From Ruminococcaceae bacterium UBA5295 (GTDB lineage: Bacteria > Bacillota > Clostridia > Oscillospirales > Acutalibacteraceae), in contig DHSD01000006.1 in NCBI GenBank assembly GCA_002411365.1, forward strand, positions 1-40,507: a DNA stretch of 40,507 bases. The letters run 5' to 3'. Position 1 is the first letter of the stretch, and every line of letters starts with the position of its first letter. Both the position numbers and the translations under genes were made by a program. The notes beneath the pieces are model-generated. The model saw only the letters and a list, made by a program, of their open reading frames with translations. It made no database searches and was not told the origin of the DNA. Positions 17,031 to 24,946 of this stretch are shown here, piece by piece.

Positions 17031-18320
17031 ATGCTGCCAGAAGAGTATAAAAAAAAGATACAGAATGGCGGATGCGATGAAATGCTGAAAAAGGTCTACG
17101 GCTGCGCGGAAGATGCCGCCAGGCAGGGAAGAAGGCTCGTAAAGCTGCTCGGCGAATTTGAAAGCAGGTTTGGCAATGATCATGACGTCATGATTTTCAG
17201 CGCGCCGGGACGCACGGAAATCGGCGGCAACCACACCGACCACCAGGGCGGGCGTGTGCTTGCGGCCGGAGTAAGCCTCGACGCAGTCGCCGTCGCGGCC
17301 AAAACAGGCGGCTGCACAGTATGCGTAAAGTCAGAAGGATTTCCTGAAGACAGCCTCAGTACCGAAAGGCTCGGCAAAAAGCCCGAAGAAGCGGGCACGT
17401 CCAAAGCGCTCATACGCGGGCTGTGCAGCGGGTTTTCAAACCGCGGATACCACATAGGCGGATTTTGTGCATTCACGGCAAGCGACGTGCTTGCCGGTTC
17501 AGGCCTTTCATCTTCCGCTGCATTCGAAGTGCTCATCGGAAACGTTATAAACAGCCTTTTCTGCAGCAATGAAGTTCCTCCGCTTGAAATTGCAAAGCTC
17601 GGCCAGTACGCTGAAAACGAATACTTCGGCAAGCCGTGCGGGCTTATGGACCAGGCGGCAAGCGCCCTCGGCGGCTTTTCAATGATAGACTTTTCCGATT
17701 TACACAGTCCCCGTGCCGAAAAAATACCGTTCGACTTTTCAAAATGCGGCTACCGCCTCTGCATGATTGACACAAAAGGCAACCATGCAGACCTTACGCC
17801 CGATTATGCGGCGATCCCTGCAGAGATGAAGAGCGTGGCCTCGTTCTTTGGCAGGGAAGTCCTTTCTAAAGTAGACGAAAACGAATTTTATTCCCATATT
17901 CCCGGCGTGCGCGCGGCTGCCGGTGACCGCGCGGTCCTGCGCGCCATTCATTTTTTTGCCGAGAACAGGCGCGTCACGGAAGAGGCCGAGGCTCTGAAGC
18001 GGAACGATTTTCAGTCATTCCTGCGCATTGTAAATGAAAGCGGGCGCTCTTCGTTCCAGTACCTGCAGAATGTTTATTCGCCAACCCATATTTCTGAGCA
18101 GGGCGTTTCTGTCGCTCTCGCGCTATGTGAAAAGATGCTTTCACACCGGGGCGGTGCATGGCGCGTGCACGGCGGCGGCTTTGCCGGTACGGTGCAGGCA
18201 TATGTTCCAAACGATTTCCTGCTGGAATTCACCAATAAATTTGAGTCCGTGTTCGGCAAAGGCACTTGCCGCCAGCTTTCTATCCGCCCTGTAGGGGGCA
18301 CTCCCCTTCTTTTTCTTTAA
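17031..18320 (+). CDS. galK: galactokinase
   Basis: This 429-aa GHMP kinase phosphorylates galactose to galactose 1-phosphate, the first committed step of the Leloir pathway. Motifs: PGRTEIGGNHTDHQGG (59-74), a variant of the galactokinase signature; GSGLSSSAAFE (about 156-166), the ATP-binding loop; LMDQAASALGG; and VHGGGFAGTVQAYVP near the C-terminus. The ATG at 17031 follows GGAGGG; the GTG five codons earlier overlaps that site. The protein carries roughly 35 extra residues before the first motif compared with E. coli-type enzymes, giving it a longer N-terminus than the usual 390 aa. galT begins 172 bp later. Inference: galK-galT-galE are co-transcribed from 16927-16955, though the gap with a repeat and a hairpin could attenuate. 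Confidence 0.9.
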   Translation: MLPEEYKKKIQNGGCDEMLKKVYGCAEDAARQGRRLVKLLGEFESRFGNDHDVMIFSAPGRTEIGGNHTDHQGGRVLAAGVSLDAVAVAAKTGGCTVCVKSEGFPEDSLSTERLGKKPEEAGTSKALIRGLCSGFSNRGYHIGGFCAFTASDVLAGSGLSSSAAFEVLIGNVINSLFCSNEVPPLEIAKLGQYAENEYFGKPCGLMDQAASALGGFSMIDFSDLHSPRAEKIPFDFSKCGYRLCMIDTKGNHADLTPDYAAIPAEMKSVASFFGREVLSKVDENEFYSHIPGVRAAAGDRAVLRAIHFFAENRRVTEEAEALKRNDFQSFLRIVNESGRSSFQYLQNVYSPTHISEQGVSVALALCEKMLSHRGGAWRVHGGGFAGTVQAYVPNDFLLEFTNKFESVFGKGTCRQLSIRPVGGTPLLFL

Positions 18321-18325
18321 AAAGG

Positions 18326-18346
18326 AAAGAAGGCAAAAAGAAACCA
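18326..18346 (+). repeat. 21-bp intergenic repeat, copy 1
   Basis: A 21-bp stretch (core AAGGCAAAAAGAAACC) is exactly repeated at 26444-26464. Both copies begin within 20 nt of a stop codon and follow a CTTT(C/A)-rich run, suggesting a dispersed intergenic element rather than chance. Confidence 0.55.
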
Positions 18347-18441
18347 ACATTTATAATCAATATCAATTTTTGCTCACATCAAACTTTAAAGCCCACAAAA
18401 ACAAATAATAACCAAAGCTGTTGAGCCTTGAAAGTTTTCGC

Positions 18442-18463
18442 GCAGCCTTTTTCAAAAGGCTGC
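18442..18463 (+). other. stem-loop in the galT leader
   Basis: Arms GCAGCCTTTT (18442-18451) and AAAAGGCTGC (18454-18463) form a near-perfect palindrome with no T-run after it, ending 8 nt before the galT ribosome binding site (18472-18479). It could be an element border, a protein site or an mRNA structure affecting galT translation. Confidence 0.5.
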
Positions 18464-18492
18464 CTAACAAAGGAAGGAGAAACATTTAAACG

Positions 18493-19476
18493 ATGGCTGA
18501 ACTCAGATGGGACCCTTTTATACGTGACTGGACGATGGTGGCTTCCAACAGGCAAAACCGGCCGCAGATGCCGAAAGACTGGTGCCCATTCTGCCCATCG
18601 TCAGGCAATGTACCCGACTATGAAGTGATGGAATACGACAATGATTTTCCCGCGCTACGGCAGGACCCGCCAAAACCCGACGATGTTGCCACAGACTTTT
18701 TCAAAGTGCGCCCGTGCTACGGCAAGTGCGAAGTAATACTGTACTCGCCGGAGCACACCGTTACTCTTCCGGAGCTTTCGGGCGAGCACATGGGCAAACT
18801 TGTCGACCTGTGGTGCGAGCGCTTCAGCGCCATGCGCACCTATGCTAAAATAAAGTATATCTTCATCTTTGAAAACCGCGGCGAGGCGGTAGGCGTAACA
18901 ATGCCACACCCGCACGGCCAGATTTACGGCTATCCGTTCCTCCCGAAAAAGCTTGAGCTTGAAACACATTCCGCAAAGGAGTATTATGTACAGACAGGAC
19001 ACTGCCTTTTCTGTGACTACCTTAAAAACGAAGAAAAAGAAAAGAAGCGCATCATTTTCCGGAATGATTCCTTCACGGTATTCCTGCCGTTTTTCAGCGC
19101 CTATCCTTACGGCGTCTGTATCCAGTCAAACAGGCATATACAGTATATTACCGATTTGACGGCGGCAGAAAAAAAAGGCCTCGGCGCTGCTGTGCGCGAC
19201 ACAGCCGGCATGCTCGACAGCCTTTTCGGCTATAAATTTCCATACATGATGTGCATGCACAACGCACCGGTCAACTGCGGTGATTTTTCAAAAGATTTTC
19301 ACTTCCACATCGAGTTTTACCCACCGATGCGCAGCGCAGAAAAGCAGAAATACAATGCTTCCAGCGAAACAGGCGCATGGGCTGCATGCAACCCGACCTG
19401 CCCAGAGGAAAAAGCCGGGGAGCTGCGCGCCGCCTACAAGCGCTTTCTTGAGCGAAAGGAGAAATATAATCTATGA
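18493..19476 (+). CDS. galT: galactose-1-phosphate uridylyltransferase
   Basis: This 327-aa enzyme exchanges UMP between UDP-glucose and galactose 1-phosphate, giving UDP-galactose and glucose 1-phosphate. It belongs to the HIT-type GalT family. The active-site triad is HPHGQ at 139-143, with His141 the likely nucleophile, and C31/C34 (CPFC) is a metal site. A second half has CLFCDYL and, near the C-terminus, DFHFHIEFYPP with the second His motif. The site GGAAGGAG lies 13 nt before the ATG, a little long. The stop overlaps the galE start (ATGA), so galT and galE are coupled. This is the typical GalT1 type rather than the divergent Lactobacillus GalT2. Confidence 0.93.
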   Translation: MAELRWDPFIRDWTMVASNRQNRPQMPKDWCPFCPSSGNVPDYEVMEYDNDFPALRQDPPKPDDVATDFFKVRPCYGKCEVILYSPEHTVTLPELSGEHMGKLVDLWCERFSAMRTYAKIKYIFIFENRGEAVGVTMPHPHGQIYGYPFLPKKLELETHSAKEYYVQTGHCLFCDYLKNEEKEKKRIIFRNDSFTVFLPFFSAYPYGVCIQSNRHIQYITDLTAAEKKGLGAAVRDTAGMLDSLFGYKFPYMMCMHNAPVNCGDFSKDFHFHIEFYPPMRSAEKQKYNASSETGAWAACNPTCPEEKAGELRAAYKRFLERKEKYNL

Positions 19477-20471
19477 ACGTACTGATTACCGGAGGAGCCG
19501 GCTATATCGGCTCACACACATGCGTTGAGCTGCTTAACTGCGGTTACGATGCGGTTGTTATGGACAATTACAGCAATTCTTCACCGAGCGTTATCGGCAA
19601 GATAGCAACCATCACAGGCAAAAAATTTCCCGCATATGAATGCGATATGCTCGACCTTGACGGCTTTGAAAAGATTTTCAGGGAAAACAAAATAGACGCT
19701 GTCATCCATTTTGCGGGCCTCAAGGCAGTAGGTGAGTCTGTAGAAAAGCCGCTTGAATATTACCATAACAACCTTACGGGGACAATTAACCTTCTGCGGC
19801 TCATGAAAAAATATGGCGTCCACCGTTTTGTGCAGAGCTCTTCCGCGACCGTTTACGGCACGCACAACACAGCCCCTTTCACCGAGGATATGCCGCTCTC
19901 CACAACGAACCCATACGGCGCTACAAAAGAGTTTATAGAGCGTATACTGACAGACATCTGCCATGCGGATAAAAACTGGGACATCGCGCTTCTGCGTTAT
20001 TTCAATCCTATTGGTGCGCATCCGAGCGGCCTTATAGGTGAAAACCCAAACGGCATACCGAACAACCTTATGCCATATATAATGAAAATTGCTGTCGGCG
20101 AGCTGCCTGAACTGCACGTTTTCGGCAATGACTACCCAACACCAGACGGCACCGGCGTGCGCGATTATATCCATGTCTGCGACCTTGCTGCCGGCCATGT
20201 GAAAGCCCTCGAAAAAATAGACTCCTTCCACGGCGCGCGGGCGTTCAACCTCGGCACCGGAAAAGGAAGTTCCGTCCTCGAAGTCGTCCATGCCTTCGAG
20301 CGCGTAAGCGGCGTGAAAATTCCTTATAAAATCGAGCCGCGCCGTGCGGGCGACATAGCCATATGCTACGCCGACTGCACACGCGCAGAAAAAGAGCTTG
20401 GCTGGAAAGCAAAATACACGCTTGACGACATGTGCCGCGACAACTGGAATTTCATAAGGAAAAACCACTGA
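19473..20471 (+). CDS. galE: UDP-glucose 4-epimerase
   Basis: This 332-aa short-chain dehydrogenase-type enzyme interconverts UDP-galactose and UDP-glucose, closing the Leloir cycle. The NAD-binding loop is TGGAGYIGSH (6-15). Catalytic residues sit at Ser122-124 (SSSATVYG) and Tyr148/Lys152 (PYGATKEF). NYSNSSPSV and GDYPTPDGTGVRDYIHVCDLA-like segments are typical of GalE. Length matches the family. It overlaps galT by 4 nt and is followed 60 bp later by a bidirectional terminator, so it ends the gal operon. Besides galactose use it can supply UDP-galactose for cell-surface glycans. Confidence 0.96.
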   Translation: MNVLITGGAGYIGSHTCVELLNCGYDAVVMDNYSNSSPSVIGKIATITGKKFPAYECDMLDLDGFEKIFRENKIDAVIHFAGLKAVGESVEKPLEYYHNNLTGTINLLRLMKKYGVHRFVQSSSATVYGTHNTAPFTEDMPLSTTNPYGATKEFIERILTDICHADKNWDIALLRYFNPIGAHPSGLIGENPNGIPNNLMPYIMKIAVGELPELHVFGNDYPTPDGTGVRDYIHVCDLAAGHVKALEKIDSFHGARAFNLGTGKGSSVLEVVHAFERVSGVKIPYKIEPRRAGDIAICYADCTRAEKELGWKAKYTLDDMCRDNWNFIRKNH

Positions 20472-20531
20472 TTGCCGTTAAGGCAATGTGCAAACCATTT
20501 TTACAAATTTTAACAAGCATATAAATATAAA

Positions 20532-20572
20532 AAGCTCAGGGATGGTTACAATAATCCCTGAGCTTAATTTTT
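20532..20572. terminator. bidirectional terminator between galE and the convergent acidic gene
   Basis: An 11-bp stem (20532-20542 with 20555-20565; AAGCTCAGGGA and its complement) has a 12-nt loop. AATTTTT follows on + and TTTTATATT on -, so it can serve both convergent genes. Confidence 0.85.
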
Positions 20573-20589
20573 GATGTTTTGCTTTTTGA

Positions 20590-21249
20590 TTATGTGTTTT
20601 TCGGCTTTGAGTCTTCAGTGGCGTTTTCGTCAGGCTCGCTGCCATCAGGTTTCTCCTCTGTTTCGGTATCATGATTTGCCATAAAGCTGAATGGGTGCAG
20701 GTAATCTTCTTCATCATCAGCGGCTTCCTGGTATTGGGAAGATGGATTGTTATTTTGAGGCGCTTCCGGCTCTTCATAGCTGTTTTGGCCTGGTGCATCG
20801 GAGCTTTTCTCATCGTTGCTGAACGGAACAGGCTGTACCTTTTCGGTTTCAGCCTTTTCCTCAGGTTTTTCAGCCGGTTCGTCTTCGTCAAAGTTGGTTT
20901 CATCTGCCATACCGTCGTTTTCCGCGTCACCGGAAGACGGGGAAGCCGCATTTTCTTTTTTCTCTGCTTTTTCTGCAGAAGTAATCTCGTCCAGCTTTGT
21001 ATATGCGCGCCTCAGCCGCTGGCCGGCAACATCCACAGCGTTGCAGTACGTCTCCGTATCTCCAGCCTTTTTGTCGCGGAGATGGTGGTAATAGTATTTC
21101 CCGAGTTGGATATAGGCGTGTGCCTGTGCTTCCTTTTCATTCCTGATAACAATTTTCAGCCGGTTCATCATGGCCGCTTTACGGTTTTTGTCCACTATGA
21201 AGTCGACTGCTTTCGTCATAGAGTCTGTTGCGTTCTTCCAAAAATCCAT
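20590..21249 (-). CDS. acidic low-complexity hypothetical protein
   Basis: This 219-aa protein has a helical N-terminal third (residues 1-90; MDFWKNATDSMTKAVDFIVDKNR, then a Lys/Arg/Ala-rich helical region with YIQLGKYYYHHLRD) followed by a long acidic, Pro/Ser/Asn-rich, presumably disordered tail full of Glu and Asp. No signal peptide or membrane helix is seen. The start is secure: AGGAGGAAACCGTT-ATG. The gene has its own terminator and faces away from the CpXC gene. The N-terminal part resembles small clostridial helical proteins that may pair with zinc ribbons, but I cannot name a family and suggest no function. Confidence 0.8.
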   Translation of the reverse strand: MDFWKNATDSMTKAVDFIVDKNRKAAMMNRLKIVIRNEKEAQAHAYIQLGKYYYHHLRDKKAGDTETYCNAVDVAGQRLRRAYTKLDEITSAEKAEKKENAASPSSGDAENDGMADETNFDEDEPAEKPEEKAETEKVQPVPFSNDEKSSDAPGQNSYEEPEAPQNNNPSSQYQEAADDEEDYLHPFSFMANHDTETEEKPDGSEPDENATEDSKPKNT

Positions 21250-21296
21250 AACGGTTTCCTCCTGCCGCAGACGCGGTCCTTTTTTGTTTTATCTTA

Positions 21297-21302
21297 TTAT
21301 AA
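21297..21302 (-). promoter_or_regulatory. -10 of the acidic-protein gene promoter
   Basis: TATAAT on the minus strand about 50 nt before the start codon. No good -35 is seen at 17-18 bp. It lies back to back with the CpXC gene promoter at 21360-21368. Confidence 0.35.
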
Positions 21303-21359
21303 CTCTTTCCCATTATAAATAACAGTAGTATTTCTTCTATTCCTTTTTTTATGTCAGTG

Positions 21360-21368
21360 TGCTATAAT
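21360..21368 (+). promoter_or_regulatory. promoter of the CpXC-asnB unit, extended -10
   Basis: TGCTATAAT, a consensus extended -10, stands about 105 nt before the CpXC gene start. The -35 at 17 bp (TTCCTT) is weak. Confidence 0.55.
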
Positions 21369-21470
21369 TAGCAAATAATGCAGAAACTAAAATAATGTGC
21401 TCGAACAGCATGGAATTATAAGAAAAGCCTGCCGTGCAGCAGCGCTTAAAGCTAAGGAGAAGGACCGGAA

Positions 21471-22145
21471 ATGTCGACTCAGATGAGAAAGGACGTTGGC
21501 TGCCCAAAATGCGGAGCAGCCGTGCGGACGCAGATGTGGCCGGGCATCTGTGCACAGGAAAATCCGGAGCTTCGTACCAGCCTGCTTGATGAAACTCTCT
21601 TTGACTGGAAATGCCCTGTGTGCGGGTATTCGGCACAGTTTGTGTACCCATGCCTCTACCATGACCGTGAACACCAATTTATGGTTTATATGGCACCTGG
21701 CGGCAGCGGAGAGTTTCAGCCTGTTGACATAAGCAAAAAATTCCCCCAGCTTGCTGAAGTAAAGAAACGCGTCGTCGCTTCGCCCGCAGAGCTGAAGGAG
21801 AAAATCCTGATTTTTGAAGCCGGGCTCGACGACTCAGCCGTCGAGCTTGTAAAATATGCGCTCGCCGATGTTTTAAAAGAAAAGCGCGGCGTAAAAACTG
21901 CAAAAGGATATTTCAGTTTCGCAAGTGATGAAGAAAACCGTATAGGCTTTGTATTTTTCCCAGAAGGGCAGGAAACGCCGGTCATCCGCAAAACCAGCAT
22001 GGATGCATACCGCAAGTCGCTCGAGATTGTGAATGCATACCCGTCCGATGAAGGCAACAGCTTCGTCCCTGTCGACTGCGTAACAGCCCGCAGGCTTCTT
22101 ACGGAATTCCGGGGAAGTACAGAGTCTGCAGATAAAGCCACTTAA
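21471..22145 (+). CDS. CpXC-domain zinc-ribbon protein
   Basis: This 224-aa protein has two CPxC knuckles, CPKCG at 11-15 and CPVCG at 48-52, separated by about 37 residues, which fits the CpXC domain (a probable zinc ribbon found in Firmicutes hypotheticals). The remainder is a soluble alpha/beta region without recognised catalytic motifs and contains VAYPADEG-like and KTSMDAYRKSLEIVNAYPSDEGN segments. The start follows AAGGAGAAGGA. It sits 16 bp before asnB, so the two are co-transcribed. The family has no established biochemical role. Coupling with asparagine synthetase may be incidental. Confidence 0.75.
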   Translation: MSTQMRKDVGCPKCGAAVRTQMWPGICAQENPELRTSLLDETLFDWKCPVCGYSAQFVYPCLYHDREHQFMVYMAPGGSGEFQPVDISKKFPQLAEVKKRVVASPAELKEKILIFEAGLDDSAVELVKYALADVLKEKRGVKTAKGYFSFASDEENRIGFVFFPEGQETPVIRKTSMDAYRKSLEIVNAYPSDEGNSFVPVDCVTARRLLTEFRGSTESADKAT

Positions 22146-22161
22146 GCGGAAAGGATTCACA

Positions 22162-24030
22162 ATGTGCGGATTAGTTGGATTTACAGGTGAAGTAACCGAC
22201 CGTGACACGGTCATTAAAGAAATGACTGACCGAATCATTCACCGCGGGCCTGATTCGTCAGGCGTATATACTGACGGCAGCATATCAATGGGCTTCCGCC
22301 GCCTTAGCATAATAGACCTGAGCCAGGGCGACCAGCCGATTTATAATGAAGACAAATCGCTCGTACTGATGTTTAACGGAGAGATATATAATTATAAACA
22401 GCTGCGGGAAATCCTCATTGCAGACGGGCATAAGTTCCGCACCAACACCGACAGCGAAGTGCTCGTCCATGGGTTTGAAAAATGGGGCACAGGCCTGCTC
22501 AACAAGCTGCGCGGAATGTTTGCATTTGCCATTTGGAACACAAAAGAGAAAAGCCTTTTCCTCGCGCGCGACTTTTTCGGCATAAAGCCGCTGCACTACG
22601 CCGAAGTCAACGGCCATTTCGTGTACGCTTCCGAAATAAAGAGCATACTTGATTTTCCTGGCTTTGAAAAAAAGCTGAACAAGAACGCGCTGAACAACTA
22701 TATCTCGTTCGAATACCCTGTGCCGCCGGAAACATTTTTCGAGGGCGTTTACTGCCTTCCACCGGCGCACTACCTCTGGTACCGTGACGGCAAGGTCGAG
22801 ACGCACCGCTACTGGGAGCCAAAGTTCCAGCCTGACGACTCCATGACGGAAGAAGAAGCGGTTGCATCCATCGAAGACGTGTTCGAAGACTCCGTTGCAG
22901 CCCACCGCATCAGCGACGTGGAAGTCGGCTGTTTCCTCTCCAGCGGCGTAGACTCAAGCTATGTTGCAAGCTATTTCAGCGGGCAGAAAACATTTACAGT
23001 AGGGTTTGGCTCCAACGAGAGATACAATGAGATAGGTTATGCAAAAGACCTCTCCAAAAAGATCGGCGTCGAGCACCATTCCCATGTCATAACACCCGAA
23101 GAGTACTGGGGCAATATCAGGCATGTTCAGTACCAGATGGACCAGCCGCTCGCCGATGCTTCATGCATTGCGCTTTATTTTGTCTCGAAGCTCGCGAGCA
23201 AATACGTGAAAGTCGTCCTTTCCGGCGAAGGTGCGGACGAACTTTTCGGCGGCTATAATATCTATCACGAGCCCGACGACCTCGCCTCATACCAGCGCCT
23301 GCCGCTCGGCCTGCGCAGATGGCTTGCCGCCATTGCTGAAAAGCTTCCGCAGAACGTCCGCGGAAGGAGCTTCCTTATACGCGGCTCCAAATCAGTGGAA
23401 GAGCGCTTCATCGGCAACTGCAGCATGTTCAGCATGCATGAAAAGCGCAGCCTCCTTAACAAAAGTGTTCCCGCCACAGTTCCGCAGATTATCACAAAAC
23501 CATTTTACGACCGCGTGCATGGCTTGGACGATGTGACAAAAATGCAATACCTTGACATAAACGTCTGGCTTGCCGGGGATATTCTCCTTAAAGCCGACCG
23601 CATGAGTATGGCAAATTCTCTCGAGTTGCGCGTGCCTTTCCTTGACAGAAAAGTGTTCGACGTAGCGTCGCGCCTTCCTCTGCGCATGAGGTTAAACAGT
23701 CAAAGTACAAAGTATGCAATGCGCAAAGCCGCTATGCGCCATCTGCCGGAAGCAACAGCGCAGAAAAAAAAGCTCGGTTTTCCTGTGCCTATCCGTGTCT
23801 GGCTGCGCCAGGAAAAATACTACGGCATTGTAAAGCAGTCATTCACATCAAAAACAGCGAAAGCTTTTTTCGATACCGATTTCCTCATAAAGCTGCTTGA
23901 CGCGCACTATCACGGCAAATGCGATAACAGCCGCAAAATATGGACGGTTTTTTCATTCCTTGTATGGTATGATATTTATTTTAACGGCGTTTCTCATGCA
24001 CCCGGAGATATGCCTGCCGTGACCGACTGA
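22162..24030 (+). CDS. asnB: asparagine synthetase, glutamine-hydrolysing
   Basis: This 622-aa enzyme transfers glutamine amide nitrogen to an aspartyl-AMP intermediate, making asparagine, or in some AsnB relatives amidates cell-wall peptides. The class II amidotransferase domain starts with the nucleophile Cys2 (MCGLVGF), followed by RRLSIIDLSQGDQPI and FNGEIYNY. The synthetase domain has the PP-loop LSSGVDSS (259-266), VLSGEGADELFGGY, and DRMSMANSLELRVPFLD. Length and motif order are normal. The site GAAAGG lies just before the ATG. It ends at a strong terminator (24065-24119). A biosynthetic role is the default; a peptidoglycan-amidating role (as in B. subtilis AsnB) is possible but unsupported here. 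Confidence 0.95.
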   Translation: MCGLVGFTGEVTDRDTVIKEMTDRIIHRGPDSSGVYTDGSISMGFRRLSIIDLSQGDQPIYNEDKSLVLMFNGEIYNYKQLREILIADGHKFRTNTDSEVLVHGFEKWGTGLLNKLRGMFAFAIWNTKEKSLFLARDFFGIKPLHYAEVNGHFVYASEIKSILDFPGFEKKLNKNALNNYISFEYPVPPETFFEGVYCLPPAHYLWYRDGKVETHRYWEPKFQPDDSMTEEEAVASIEDVFEDSVAAHRISDVEVGCFLSSGVDSSYVASYFSGQKTFTVGFGSNERYNEIGYAKDLSKKIGVEHHSHVITPEEYWGNIRHVQYQMDQPLADASCIALYFVSKLASKYVKVVLSGEGADELFGGYNIYHEPDDLASYQRLPLGLRRWLAAIAEKLPQNVRGRSFLIRGSKSVEERFIGNCSMFSMHEKRSLLNKSVPATVPQIITKPFYDRVHGLDDVTKMQYLDINVWLAGDILLKADRMSMANSLELRVPFLDRKVFDVASRLPLRMRLNSQSTKYAMRKAAMRHLPEATAQKKKLGFPVPIRVWLRQEKYYGIVKQSFTSKTAKAFFDTDFLIKLLDAHYHGKCDNSRKIWTVFSFLVWYDIYFNGVSHAPGDMPAVTD

Positions 24031-24064
24031 ACGCAGGCCAAAACTGAATTGGATAAATAAACAG

Positions 24065-24119
24065 GCGGATATTGGGACGGTTTTCTTTAAAAGGAAGGCT
24101 GTTTCAGTATCCGCTTTTT
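24065..24119 (+). terminator. asnB terminator with a long G-U rich stem
   Basis: A stem of more than 20 bp spans 24065-24114 (outer arms GCGGATA/TATCCGC, inner part relying on several G-U pairs) around an AAA loop, and is followed by TTTTT. The wobble pairs make it directional: it folds well only in + RNA. Confidence 0.8.
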
Positions 24120-24341
24120 GCTGCCATACAGCCGGCAGTTCAAAACATCAATTCTTATTTTTACTACCAGATTTTCACAAAATGAAACATGGGCGATGCC
24201 CAAACGGCAGATTTTTGCTTCTTTTGAAAAGGATAACGCAGAAATTACTTTAAATCAGCCCATCGGGATACTTTTTGTTTTTATTTATCCATATGCATAT
24301 AATCTGACTGCGGCGGCGAAAATAAATCCGAGGTGATATGC
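24120..24341. other. intergenic region upstream of spoVAE
   Basis: Open frames here lack ribosome binding sites. CATATAA at 24296-24302 with GGATA at 24276-24280 loosely recalls a forespore (sigma-F/G) promoter, but the 15-bp spacing and the second -35 base do not fit. Nothing else is supported. Confidence 0.35.
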
Positions 24342-24698
24342 ATGGAATTTCTGCGTGCGTTTCTCATTGGCGGTGCCATCTGCGCAGTAGGGCAAGTTTT
24401 GCTCGATTTTACAAAGCTTACCCCTGCACGCATCCTTGTCTTTTTCGTAACACTCGGCGTAATTTTAGGCGCCTGCGGCGTATACGGCCCTCTTGTAAAG
24501 TTCGCCGGTGCCGGCGCCACCGTCCCGCTGACCGGCTTCGGCTACCTGATGGCAAAAGGCACACTGAAAGCCGTACGTGAAAAAGGCCTGCTCGGTGCGT
24601 TCTCAGGCGGGCTCACGGCTGGCGCCGCAGGCATTGCGGCCGCCGTATTTTTCGGTTACCTTGCAGCTGTATTTTCAAAATCTGGCGACAAAAGCTAA
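24342..24698 (+). CDS. spoVAE: stage V sporulation protein AE (SpoVAE/SpoVAEB)
   Basis: This 118-aa membrane protein is one of the SpoVA proteins of the spore inner membrane that move dipicolinic acid and calcium into the forespore and out at germination. The family pattern is unmistakable: FLIGGAICAVGQVLLDFTKLTPARILV, then YGPLVKFAGAGATVPLTGFG and YLMAKGTLKAV. Three to four helices are predicted. The ATG at 24342 follows GAGGTGATATGC; an in-frame GTG three codons earlier is part of that site. spoVAC and spoVAD normally precede it, but here 24031-24341 holds neither, so it stands alone. Those partners must be elsewhere in the genome if DPA transport is functional. Confidence 0.92.
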   Translation: MEFLRAFLIGGAICAVGQVLLDFTKLTPARILVFFVTLGVILGACGVYGPLVKFAGAGATVPLTGFGYLMAKGTLKAVREKGLLGAFSGGLTAGAAGIAAAVFFGYLAAVFSKSGDKS

Positions 24699-24890
24699 GC
24701 CTTTCTTCCTCTCCGCCAAAAAGGGATACCGCTACGCCTCGCTCGCCTGGACACTCTTCCGACTTATAAACGGCAATCTGTTTTTTGCTGTTCTCTGGCA
24801 GCTTGCAAAACTCGTATGGCGGGAAACAAAGCCGTTCCGGCCGCGCCGTTTTAAAAAAGCGCATCTGTTCCCTCCAACAAAATAAAAAGA

Positions 24891-24930
24891 GCGGGCAGGT
24901 GCGCTGCCTCACCTGCCCGCTTTTCTTTTA
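24891..24930. terminator. bidirectional terminator between spoVAE and the 50-aa gene
   Basis: An 11-bp GC-rich stem (24891-24901 with 24910-24920; GCGGGCAGGTG and its complement) is followed by TTTTCTTTTA on + and preceded by AATAAAAAGA, which gives TCTTTTTATT on -. It serves both converging units. Confidence 0.87.
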
Positions 24931-24946
24931 AATACCGCCGTTTCCC

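Noticed and set aside
21256..21270. 15-bp match between the ribosome binding region of the acidic gene and that of the nucleotidyltransferase stub (40457-40471)
   Set aside because: A 15-bp match containing AGGAGGA is expected about once by chance in 40 kb; flanks are not similar.
24118..24336. 72-codon + frame between asnB terminator and spoVAE
   Set aside because: Starts with TTG without a ribosome binding site, begins within the terminator T-run, and has no recognisable features.
24577..24885. 102-codon + frame overlapping the end of spoVAE, with a helix-like segment after 24698
   Set aside because: The start lies inside spoVAE in another frame with no ribosome binding site, and no start codon with a site exists after the spoVAE stop.
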